DNA of 10,983 nucleotides, taken from assembly GCA_023622465.1 (NCBI GenBank), contig JAMNZE010000129.1:1-10983 (forward strand), read 5' to 3'. Position numbers and translations under genes: made by a program. Under the pieces are notes generated by a model. The model did not search any database. It saw only the letters and a program-made list of their open reading frames with translations, and had not been told where the DNA came from. Below are positions 5,226-10,983 of the stretch, piece after piece (position 1 is the first letter of the stretch; each line of letters begins with the position of its first letter). Source of the stretch: UBA5500 sp023622465. Lineage in GTDB: Bacteria; Bacillota; UBA994; UBA5500.

Positions 5226-7598
5226 ATGAACGAGAGAACTATACGGGTATTGGAATTTAATAAAATAAGGGAGCTTTTATTGGCTCAAGCCTCGTCGGTC
5301 TTAGGTAGGGAAAAGATCGAAGAGTTGCAACCAGCCACGGAGGCCGAGAGTGTTAAGCAGGCCTTAAAGGAAACGACAGAGGCTAGAGCCATTTATACGA
5401 CAGAAGATTTTTCTTTGGCCGGTTTGACGGATGTCCGCGCCAGTTTGCGGCGGGCAGCCTTAGGTGCCGTATTACCACCCGAAGAGTTGCTGGCGATAGC
5501 AGCCCTCTGTGCCGGGAGTCGGCGGGCTTATAACTTCTTCCAGGAGCGAAGGGATGTTTACCCTTTGCTAAGCAGCTATGCCCTAGAGTTGGTATCTTGT
5601 CGTCCTTTAGAGCAGGCAATAGATGCGGCTATTGATGAGTTTGCCGAGGTAAGAGATGGCGCCAGTAGCAAGCTCAGGACCATTCGTAATGAGATTCGCA
5701 CTTTGCAGAGCCGATTGAAGCAGCGGTTAGAAACCATGGTCCGTTCGCCAGCCGTACAGAAGTTCTTGCAAGAACCGTTAGTCACAATGCGCAACGAAAG
5801 GTATGTAGTTCCCGTCAAAGTGGAATATCGGAGCCAGGTGCCCGGTATCATCCATGACCAGTCGGCCAGTGGCGCCACCCTGTTCATTGAGCCGATGGCG
5901 GCAGTAGAAATAGGTAATGACTTGCGCCGTAAAGAAGCGGAAGAGGAGCAAGAAGTGGCCCGTATTCTAACGGACCTTTCCCAGCAAGTGCAAGCGGTGG
6001 TAGACCCCTTACGGAACAATTTAGAGATATTGGCCCAGCTGGACTTTGTAATGGCCAAAGGTAAACTCAGTTATCTCCAGAAGGCGACGGAGCCGCTTAT
6101 CAATGAAGAGGGATATCTCGATTTGAAGAAGGCCCGTCACCCGCTGTTGCCGGCAGAAACAGTGGTGCCCACCAATATCCATTTAGGAAAGGATTTTAGT
6201 GTGCTTTTAATTACCGGCCCCAACACCGGGGGAAAGACGGTGACTTTGAAAACGGTGGGATTGCTGACTCTTATGGCGCAGGCCGGTTTGCATATTCCTG
6301 CCGATGAAGGTAGTCAGGTGGCCGTATTTCAACAGGTTTTTGCCGACATTGGTGATGAGCAGAGTATCGAGCAAAGCCTGAGCACCTTCTCATCTCATAT
6401 GACAAACATTATTGAAATTACTCGTCAGGCCGACCATCGCTCGCTAGTCTTACTGGACGAGCTGGGGGCGGGCACCGATCCTACCGAAGGCGCGGCCCTG
6501 GCTATGGCCATTATTGATTATCTATACGGTCGCGGTTGCCGTCTGCTGGCTACCACCCACTATAGCGAGCTGAAATCCTATGCCTATCAGCGGGAAGGGG
6601 TACAGAACGCCAGCGTGGAATTTGACGTGGAAACCTTACGGCCCACTTACCGGCTAACCATCGGTCTACCCGGTAAAAGTAATGCTTTTGAAATTGCCTC
6701 CCGTTTAGGTCTGGCCGAGGATATAATCGGGCACGCCCGTACTTACCTGTCGGGAGAACAGTTGCGTTTAGAAGACCTGCTCAAACAACTAGAAGCTAGC
6801 CGAATACAAACGAGGGAAGAGGAAAGGGCGGCCTACGCTTTGCGTCAGGAAGCGGAAGCCAAGGCAGCCCAGCTTTCCCAGCGCTTAGAGCAGCTGAAAC
6901 GGGAAGAAAAGAAGATCTTAGAAAGGGCTAAACAGGAGGCGCGGGCTCTGGTGCAGAGCCATCGACAAGAGATTGAGCGGATGCTCAGTGATTTGCGACA
7001 GGCCCTAGAGCAGGTGCAGGTGGACCGTGCAAATGCTAGCCAGGTGATGGAAAGTGCTCGCCAAACTTTGCGTTCCCTACAAGCCCAAACTACTCCTACT
7101 CTCGAGAAGCCCAGCTTACCGCCAGTAGAAATAGCATCCGACCGTGACTTTAAAGCGGGAGACGAGGTTTTAGTCAAACATTTAGGGCAGAGGGGCCAGT
7201 TGTTAGATGATCCCTCCCCCAGTGGAGAAGTACAGGTGCAACTGGGAGCCCTGCGGTTAACCTGTCATGTGAAACAGCTGGAGAAGTTGGTGGTGGAAAA
7301 GAAACAAACCGGCACGTCTGGTTTCAATTTGGTGAATGTGGCTAGGACTCGGGTGCCTCTGGAGCTGGATCTCCGGGGTAAGACGGTGGATGAGGCTTTG
7401 CTAGAGGTGGATAAATACCTGGACGACGCCTGTGTGGCGGGGCTAGCAGCCGTTAGTATTATCCATGGCAAAGGAACGGGAGCTTTGCGCCAGGGAGTCC
7501 GGGAGTTTATCAGCAAGCATCAGCAGGTTAAATCCTACCGTTTCGGCGGGCCCGCTGAGGGCGGCTCGGGTGTCACGGTGGTGGAACTGCGGAGATAA
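5226..7598 (+). CDS. mutS2: Endonuclease MutS2 (Smr-domain ATPase)
   Basis: MutS2 is a cytoplasmic ATPase related to the mismatch protein MutS but lacking its mismatch-binding N-terminal domain. Family members suppress homologous recombination, and in Bacillus MutS2 is reported to act on collided ribosomes. The 790-residue length is typical. The MutS core and lever region occupies about 1-310. Walker A is GPNTGGKT (331-338). Walker B is LVLLDELGAGTDP with D411 and E412, followed by the TTHYSELKSYAY switch segment. A long coiled coil runs from about 515 to 620, then a small beta-rich linker. The C-terminal Smr domain has LDLRGK (714-719, D715) and HGKGTG (747-752), the motifs linked to nuclease activity in the family. 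The start is ATG at 5226 with AGAGGAG at 5211-5217. It is flanked by terminators on both sides, so it appears to be a single-gene unit. Confidence 0.97.
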   Translation: MNERTIRVLEFNKIRELLLAQASSVLGREKIEELQPATEAESVKQALKETTEARAIYTTEDFSLAGLTDVRASLRRAALGAVLPPEELLAIAALCAGSRRAYNFFQERRDVYPLLSSYALELVSCRPLEQAIDAAIDEFAEVRDGASSKLRTIRNEIRTLQSRLKQRLETMVRSPAVQKFLQEPLVTMRNERYVVPVKVEYRSQVPGIIHDQSASGATLFIEPMAAVEIGNDLRRKEAEEEQEVARILTDLSQQVQAVVDPLRNNLEILAQLDFVMAKGKLSYLQKATEPLINEEGYLDLKKARHPLLPAETVVPTNIHLGKDFSVLLITGPNTGGKTVTLKTVGLLTLMAQAGLHIPADEGSQVAVFQQVFADIGDEQSIEQSLSTFSSHMTNIIEITRQADHRSLVLLDELGAGTDPTEGAALAMAIIDYLYGRGCRLLATTHYSELKSYAYQREGVQNASVEFDVETLRPTYRLTIGLPGKSNAFEIASRLGLAEDIIGHARTYLSGEQLRLEDLLKQLEASRIQTREEERAAYALRQEAEAKAAQLSQRLEQLKREEKKILERAKQEARALVQSHRQEIERMLSDLRQALEQVQVDRANASQVMESARQTLRSLQAQTTPTLEKPSLPPVEIASDRDFKAGDEVLVKHLGQRGQLLDDPSPSGEVQVQLGALRLTCHVKQLEKLVVEKKQTGTSGFNLVNVARTRVPLELDLRGKTVDEALLEVDKYLDDACVAGLAAVSIIHGKGTGALRQGVREFISKHQQVKSYRFGGPAEGGSGVTVVELRR

Positions 7599-7639
7599 AA
7601 AATGGGCTGTTGCAAGATTAACTTGCGACAGCCCATTTT
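7599..7639. terminator. Bidirectional intrinsic terminator between mutS2 and the PBP gene
   Basis: A 12-base arm at 7599-7610 is perfectly complementary to 7628-7639. The stem continues as GCAAG (7612-7616) with CTTGC (7622-7626) around a T-G wobble, leaving a 5-base loop. The A-run on the left and T-run on the right give a T-tract in both directions (TTTT on +, TTTTTT on -). It starts directly after the mutS2 stop and lies 30 bases past the end of the convergent PBP gene, so it can end both transcripts. Confidence 0.93.
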
Positions 7640-7668
7640 CCTATCTTCTCCTACGTCTGTTATTGCCT

Positions 7669-9912
7669 CTACCTTCTGGTCGGCCGTTGCCGTTGCCCTT
7701 CGTCATCGCCGGGCAGTGGCTCTTCTAGGCCCGGGTCTGGCTCGGGCTCGCCATGCTCCATGCACATTTCTAACGGCTCAGTTCCTTTGATGAAGTATTC
7801 CCAGATGATGTCTTCCGCTGGGCAGGCGGGGCCTGCCAGGAAACCGGTCTTGGCATCGATGGCCAACCGGGTTACGTTTTCCGGTAGGGTAGAGTAGAAT
7901 CCGGTTGGCATTGACTGCCAAGAATAAACGCTTTTCATAAGCTTTCCGAACATGGTGGCGGAAATGTTACTACTAGAGCCACCGGGTAAGCTCCCCTTAC
8001 CGCCATCTTTAGCTGGTAGCCCTGTGGTGGTGTCGTCATGGCCAATATAGATACCGGCGGCGTAGTCGGGGGTAAATCCTACAAACCAGCCTTCCCGATT
8101 GTAGTCGGTGGTCCCTGTCTTACCGGCTGCCGGTCCATAATAACCGCCGCGGGAACGGACACTGCTGGCCGTACCCCAGTTCACCGGGTTTTCCAGCATG
8201 CTGGTTAGGATGAAAGCCACTTCTTCACTGAGTACCACCTCACTGCGAGGACGGTGCTCATAGATTACCTGCCCGCGACTATCGGTTATCTTGGTGATAG
8301 CATAGGTGTCGTTGCGTACGCCCTTATTGGCGATAGCGCCAAAGGCTTGAGCCATCTCGATGGGCACTACCCCATGGGTGACAGCACCCAGAGTTAAAGA
8401 TGCCAGGTTTCTATCGTTATATGCTTTACTAGAATCGTTAACTAAGGTAGTGATTCCTAGGCGCTGTGCAAATTCAATCATCTTACCCACGCCTACTTCT
8501 TTTCCTACCTTCCAAGCCGGTACGTTCAACGACTGTTGTAACGCGTAGCGAAGAGTTACCGGCCCCGAGTAGGTACGGCTGTAGTTGACCGGGTAGGGCG
8601 GGTTGTTGGGCCCATTTTCATAAATCGGTTCGTCGACTATGATGCTAGCCGGAGTAAACTTCCTGCTTTCAATGGCAGCTCCGAAAACGGTAATAGGCTT
8701 AATCGATGACCCGGGCTGTTGTTTGATCAGTTGGACGGCCCGATTATGAATATCGTTGTTAGGTTCACGTCCACCAATCATAGCCCGTATGCCGCCTGTC
8801 TTAACATCTAGAACAACCATGCCGCACTGGGGCTGTAAAATGCCTTTAGCATTTCTTTCATCCTTCTTATCACCCAGGCTGGGCAACAAGTATTGCTCCA
8901 GGGTTTCGGTCATGGCTTTTTCTGCTGCCCGCTGCACCCGACTATCTAAGGTTGTATAAATTGATAGCCCACCGGTATAAACTTCCTGTTGTGCCTCTCG
9001 TAATGAATAGCCTCTGCTTTGCAGAATTTCTATCACTTGATCACGCACGTAATCTACAAAATACTTGGTGGCCGTGTTTCTAGTGCTAGGTGTGCGATTA
9101 GCAAGAACAATGGGCTGCTCGAGGGCGGCCTGTTTTTCTTCTTCTGTGATATAACCGAAACGAACCATGTTGTTAAGGGTGGCCGTCTGCTTAGCTACCG
9201 CTCTTTCCATACTGGCATAGGGCGAATAATAGTTGGGAGCTGGTATAATGCCAGCCAGCATTGCCGACTCAGCCAAATTCAATTCGGAAACATCTTTACC
9301 AAAGTAATAGAGGGCTGCTTCTTGCATCCCATAGGCCGAGCCGCCCATGAACAGGCGGTTTAGATAGAACTCTAAAATTTCATCTTTAGAAAAGTCCCTT
9401 TCTAAACGTAAAGATACGAAGACTTCTTGTATTTTACGTGTGAGTTTTCGCTCTTCTGTTAAAAAGGCCATCTTGGCCACCTGGTTAGTGATCGTACTGC
9501 CGCCTTCCAGACGTTGGCCTGTTAGAGTGCGAATGAGCGCTCGTGTAATACCTTTCAAGTCAAATCCATGATGTTCATAAAAACGATTGTCTTCCATGGC
9601 CAAAACGGCCTTTTGTAACTCCCAAGGGATACGCTCTAATGGAACAGGGGTCCTGTTTTGTTCACCATGCAAGTTGGCTATTAACTCTCCATTAATATCA
9701 TAAACCTTGGAAGTAGCATCAAAGTCCAATTTGCCTGTATCGTAGGGTGGAATTGTTGCTATGGCATAAATCAAAAAGCCTCCCCCAACGATGATGAGGG
9801 CCACTAATAGGGCCGAGATGCCGATTAGCGCTGCGCGCTTAATCCTTTGGCCAGCAGGCTTTTTTTGTTTTCTCTTGGCTGGTTGGCGTTTGCCCTTTGG
9901 TTCTGTAACCAC
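7669..9912 (-). CDS. Class A penicillin-binding protein, PBP1A family (glycosyltransferase/transpeptidase)
   Basis: This bifunctional enzyme polymerises lipid II into glycan strands and cross-links peptides on the outer face of the membrane. Numbering is from the GTG at 9912 (747 residues). A Lys/Arg-rich cytoplasmic N-terminus (1-26) precedes one membrane anchor (27-50). The GT51 domain shows EDNRFYEHHG (107-116, catalytic E107), GGSTITNQVAK (137-147) and the RKIQE segment (159-163). The transpeptidase domain has SSIK (catalytic S402, K405), SLN (461-463) and KTGT (598-601). The tail is Pro/acidic then basic, with no PASTA repeat. An upstream in-frame TTG at 9936 lies inside the -10 box. GTG 9912 has AAAGGAGGG at 9919-9927, 6 bases away, so it is the start. 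The gene is convergent with mutS2 and divergent from yunB. Confidence 0.95.
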   Translation of the reverse strand: MVTEPKGKRQPAKRKQKKPAGQRIKRAALIGISALLVALIIVGGGFLIYAIATIPPYDTGKLDFDATSKVYDINGELIANLHGEQNRTPVPLERIPWELQKAVLAMEDNRFYEHHGFDLKGITRALIRTLTGQRLEGGSTITNQVAKMAFLTEERKLTRKIQEVFVSLRLERDFSKDEILEFYLNRLFMGGSAYGMQEAALYYFGKDVSELNLAESAMLAGIIPAPNYYSPYASMERAVAKQTATLNNMVRFGYITEEEKQAALEQPIVLANRTPSTRNTATKYFVDYVRDQVIEILQSRGYSLREAQQEVYTGGLSIYTTLDSRVQRAAEKAMTETLEQYLLPSLGDKKDERNAKGILQPQCGMVVLDVKTGGIRAMIGGREPNNDIHNRAVQLIKQQPGSSIKPITVFGAAIESRKFTPASIIVDEPIYENGPNNPPYPVNYSRTYSGPVTLRYALQQSLNVPAWKVGKEVGVGKMIEFAQRLGITTLVNDSSKAYNDRNLASLTLGAVTHGVVPIEMAQAFGAIANKGVRNDTYAITKITDSRGQVIYEHRPRSEVVLSEEVAFILTSMLENPVNWGTASSVRSRGGYYGPAAGKTGTTDYNREGWFVGFTPDYAAGIYIGHDDTTTGLPAKDGGKGSLPGGSSSNISATMFGKLMKSVYSWQSMPTGFYSTLPENVTRLAIDAKTGFLAGPACPAEDIIWEYFIKGTEPLEMCMEHGEPEPDPGLEEPLPGDDEGQRQRPTRR

Positions 9913-9935
9913 AAGATTCCCTCCTTTGGATAACA

Positions 9936-9944
9936 ATTATACCA
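9936..9944 (-). promoter_or_regulatory. Extended -10 promoter of the PBP gene
   Basis: On the - strand, TATAAT (9941 down to 9936) is preceded by TGG, an extended -10 box. No good -35 lies 17 bases upstream; the best hexamer there is TATTAG. Transcription should start near 9929, leaving a leader of about 17 bases that consists almost entirely of the ribosome binding site. Confidence 0.65.
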
Positions 9945-9984
9945 CATTGGGATTTTTACTAATACGGGTTAATCTGATGGAAAA

Positions 9985-10014
9985 TCATACCCCTATTTGT
10001 AGATAGCATATATT
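9985..10014 (+). promoter_or_regulatory. SigE-like sporulation promoter candidate for yunB
   Basis: TCATACC at 9985-9991 resembles the SigE -35, and CATATATT at 10007-10014 resembles the SigE -10 (CATACAnT type), with a 15-base spacer. Transcription would start near 10021, just before the yunB ribosome binding site. B. subtilis yunB belongs to the mother-cell SigE regulon, which supports the assignment. The match is imperfect. Confidence 0.45.
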
Positions 10015-10035
10015 TAATTGATAGGGGGTAGGATT

Positions 10036-10713
10036 ATGCGTAGACGCGGGCTAATGCGTGGATTTCGACTAAGTCCAAAACAAAAGTTGGCTGCCTATAT
10101 TATTTTAGTTCTTTTTCTGGCCCTGCAAACCTTGTTACTGTTAGATCGAAACCTACGGCCAACTTTAGAAGCGATCGCCGAAGCACGGGCTAAAGTAATC
10201 GCAACCCAGGCAATTAATGATGCTATCAACACGAAAGTCGCTCAGGAAATCAAATATGGGTTGCTGATTACTGTTCACACCGACTATAATGGTAGGCCGG
10301 CCTGGGCACAAGTGAATACCACGGAGGTCAATCGGATTGTAGCCGCAACCACTATGCGGGTACAAGAAACTTTGGCGGCAATTCGCGGTGAAGTGCTACG
10401 TATACCCTTAGGGCAAGCCTTTAACAGCCAGCTGTTGGCCAACATGGGACCACGCATTCCGTTTACCATTATTCCAGTAGGTACGGTAAATGTGGTAGTG
10501 ACCGATGCCTTTGAACAGGCCGGTATTAACCAGACCCGGCATAAAATTTACCTTGAAGTATATACGGACGTGCAGATTGTAATTCCCTTTGTAACTAGGA
10601 CCGTTCAGGTACATAGTCAGGTTCCAATTGCCGATGTCACCTATTTAGGGGACGTGCCGCAGACTGTAATTGACTTGCCCTTCCCCATAGGCATTTCAAC
10701 CCCCAATGAATAA
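10036..10713 (+). CDS. yunB: Sporulation protein YunB
   Basis: YunB is a membrane-anchored protein of endospore formers, made in the mother cell under SigE in Bacillus subtilis. Its biochemical role is not established. The 225-residue product has an Arg-rich N-terminus (MRRRGLMRGFR), one membrane segment (about 18-36), and an outer domain. The most characteristic block is LGQAFNSQLLANMGPRIPF (125-143), followed by a beta-rich stretch with IIPVGTVNVVV and VIPFVTRTVQVHSQVPIADV, as I recall from the Bacillus protein. It is shorter than the Bacillus version (about 254). A TTG at 10018 is in frame but lies upstream of the predicted transcription start. The ATG at 10036 has AGGGGG at 10022-10027, 8 bases away, and is preferred. 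It diverges from the PBP gene. No convincing terminator follows, only a weak inverted repeat at 10742-10760. Confidence 0.9.
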   Translation: MRRRGLMRGFRLSPKQKLAAYIILVLFLALQTLLLLDRNLRPTLEAIAEARAKVIATQAINDAINTKVAQEIKYGLLITVHTDYNGRPAWAQVNTTEVNRIVAATTMRVQETLAAIRGEVLRIPLGQAFNSQLLANMGPRIPFTIIPVGTVNVVVTDAFEQAGINQTRHKIYLEVYTDVQIVIPFVTRTVQVHSQVPIADVTYLGDVPQTVIDLPFPIGISTPNE

Positions 10714-10758
10714 GGGTTGCGACTTGTGGGCATTTAGATAAAAGGAATAAATTACTCC

Positions 10759-10787
10759 TTGTATTGGCCATTGAAGCGGTGTATAGT
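10759..10787 (+). promoter_or_regulatory. Upstream rRNA-operon promoter candidate (P1)
   Basis: TTGTAT (10759-10764) and TATAGT (10782-10787) are separated by exactly 17 bases. The site lies 77 bases upstream of the stronger second promoter (-35 to -35). Tandem promoters are common for Firmicute rRNA operons, which supports this otherwise moderate match. Confidence 0.5.
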
Positions 10788-10795
10788 GTTTATTG

Positions 10796-10813
10796 CGCCC
10801 GTCACACCGGGCG
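10796..10813 (+). other. GC-rich hairpin between the tandem promoters
   Basis: CGCCCG (10796-10801) and CGGGCG (10808-10813) form a perfect 6-base-pair stem with the loop TCACAC. No T-run follows, so it is not a standard terminator. The stretch 10796-10808 also matches a universally conserved part of 16S rRNA near E. coli position 1400. The role is unknown. Confidence 0.4.
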
Positions 10814-10835
10814 GCGCAGTCCAAGAATTTTGGGT

Positions 10836-10865
10836 TTGACATAACGACAAAATTCGTGTTATACT
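10836..10865 (+). promoter_or_regulatory. Strong rRNA-operon promoter (P2)
   Basis: A consensus -35 TTGACA (10836-10841) and a -10 TATACT (10860-10865) are separated by 18 bases, with TG at 10857-10858 making an extended -10. Predicted start is near 10872. It is the best -35/-10 pair in the window and lies directly before boxB- and boxA-like elements. Confidence 0.85.
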
Positions 10866-10983
10866 ACTTAAGCCGTCGCCGCGAGCGACGCATGACACAA
10901 GTTGATCCTTGAAAACTAAACAATGGTGTAGAAATATCTGCAGTGCAGATATTAACCTTGGTGAATTAACATCGAGGTCTAAC
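10866..10983 (+). other. rRNA operon leader with boxB-like hairpin and boxA; 16S gene expected beyond the window
   Basis: A hairpin, CGTCGC (10874-10879) with GCGACG (10885-10890), is followed by TGATCCTTGAAAACT (10903-10917). The latter matches the boxA antitermination signal of Firmicute rRNA leaders (TGCTCTTTGAAAA type), which binds the NusB/NusE-containing complex. The order boxB then boxA is that of an rRNA leader. A perfect 10-base inverted repeat at 10933-10953 follows. The typical 16S start (AGAGTTTGATC) is not present, so the gene should begin after position 10983. This is inferred from the leader alone. Confidence 0.8.

Noticed and set aside
5576..6058. 160-residue antisense frame inside mutS2
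   Set aside because: It mirrors the MutS2 core coding frame, has no good ribosome binding site, and its low-complexity Ser/Arg content is typical of shadows.
9019..9363. 114-residue + strand frame inside the PBP gene
   Set aside because: It is antisense to the GT51 domain, whose motifs are intact on the - strand. The 7465-7728 and 7602-7790 frames are rejected for the same kind of reason: they run over the mutS2 end, the terminator and the PBP tail.
10018..10035. TTG at 10018 as the yunB start
   Set aside because: It lies at or before the predicted transcription start and has no ribosome binding site upstream. ATG 10036 has AGGGGG at good spacing.
10742..10760. Possible yunB terminator, AAGGA with TCCTT around an A/T-rich centre
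   Set aside because: The stem is short with internal mismatches and no T-run follows. It also overlaps the candidate P1 -35 box.
1..10983. Search for mobile elements, CRISPR arrays, toxin-antitoxin or defence genes
   Set aside because: No transposase, integrase, long terminal inverted repeats, regularly spaced repeats or defence-protein motifs were seen. All large frames belong to core housekeeping or sporulation families.

Overview
The window reads as a spore-forming, Gram-positive Firmicute of the Clostridia type with roughly balanced base composition. The evidence is a T-box leader before pheST, a CvpA/MutS2/ZapA cluster, the sporulation gene yunB, and a Bacillus/Clostridium-style boxA in an rRNA leader. 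No species is claimed. It is a chromosomal housekeeping region. I see no prophage, insertion sequence, CRISPR array, toxin module or defence system.

Layout, left to right. Positions 1-193 hold the C-terminal end of a SpoU/TrmH-family rRNA 2'-O-methyltransferase. A promoter with an extended -10 box (about 212-241) follows, then a 35-residue YqzL-like small ORF (296-403). Next come a phenylalanine T-box riboswitch with its terminator (about 411-651), pheS, pheT, zapA and cvpA, all on the + strand and tightly spaced. A terminator after cvpA (5138-5175) and a weak promoter candidate separate this operon from mutS2 (5226-7598). A bidirectional terminator (7599-7639) then separates mutS2 from a convergent class A penicillin-binding protein gene on the - strand (7669-9912). 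The PBP gene diverges from yunB (10036-10713). The last 270 bases contain tandem promoters, a boxB-like hairpin and boxA, which is the leader of an rRNA operon whose 16S gene should start just beyond the window.

How the genes work together. The T-box senses uncharged tRNA-Phe and controls phenylalanyl-tRNA synthetase, and by read-through probably zapA and cvpA. ZapA supports the FtsZ ring and the PBP makes peptidoglycan, so both serve growth and division. MutS2 acts in DNA maintenance and ribosome rescue. YunB acts in sporulation and has a SigE-like promoter candidate.

Two start positions differ from the longest open frames. The PBP start is placed at a GTG (9912) because the upstream TTG lies inside its own -10 box. 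The yunB start is placed at the ATG at 10036. The observations most worth checking are the YqzL-like small ORF inside the pheS leader transcript, two sequence-related terminator hairpins flanking mutS2, three TGTAAC repeats upstream of the pheS promoter, and the very basic ZapA tail. I found no convincing undescribed multi-gene system.
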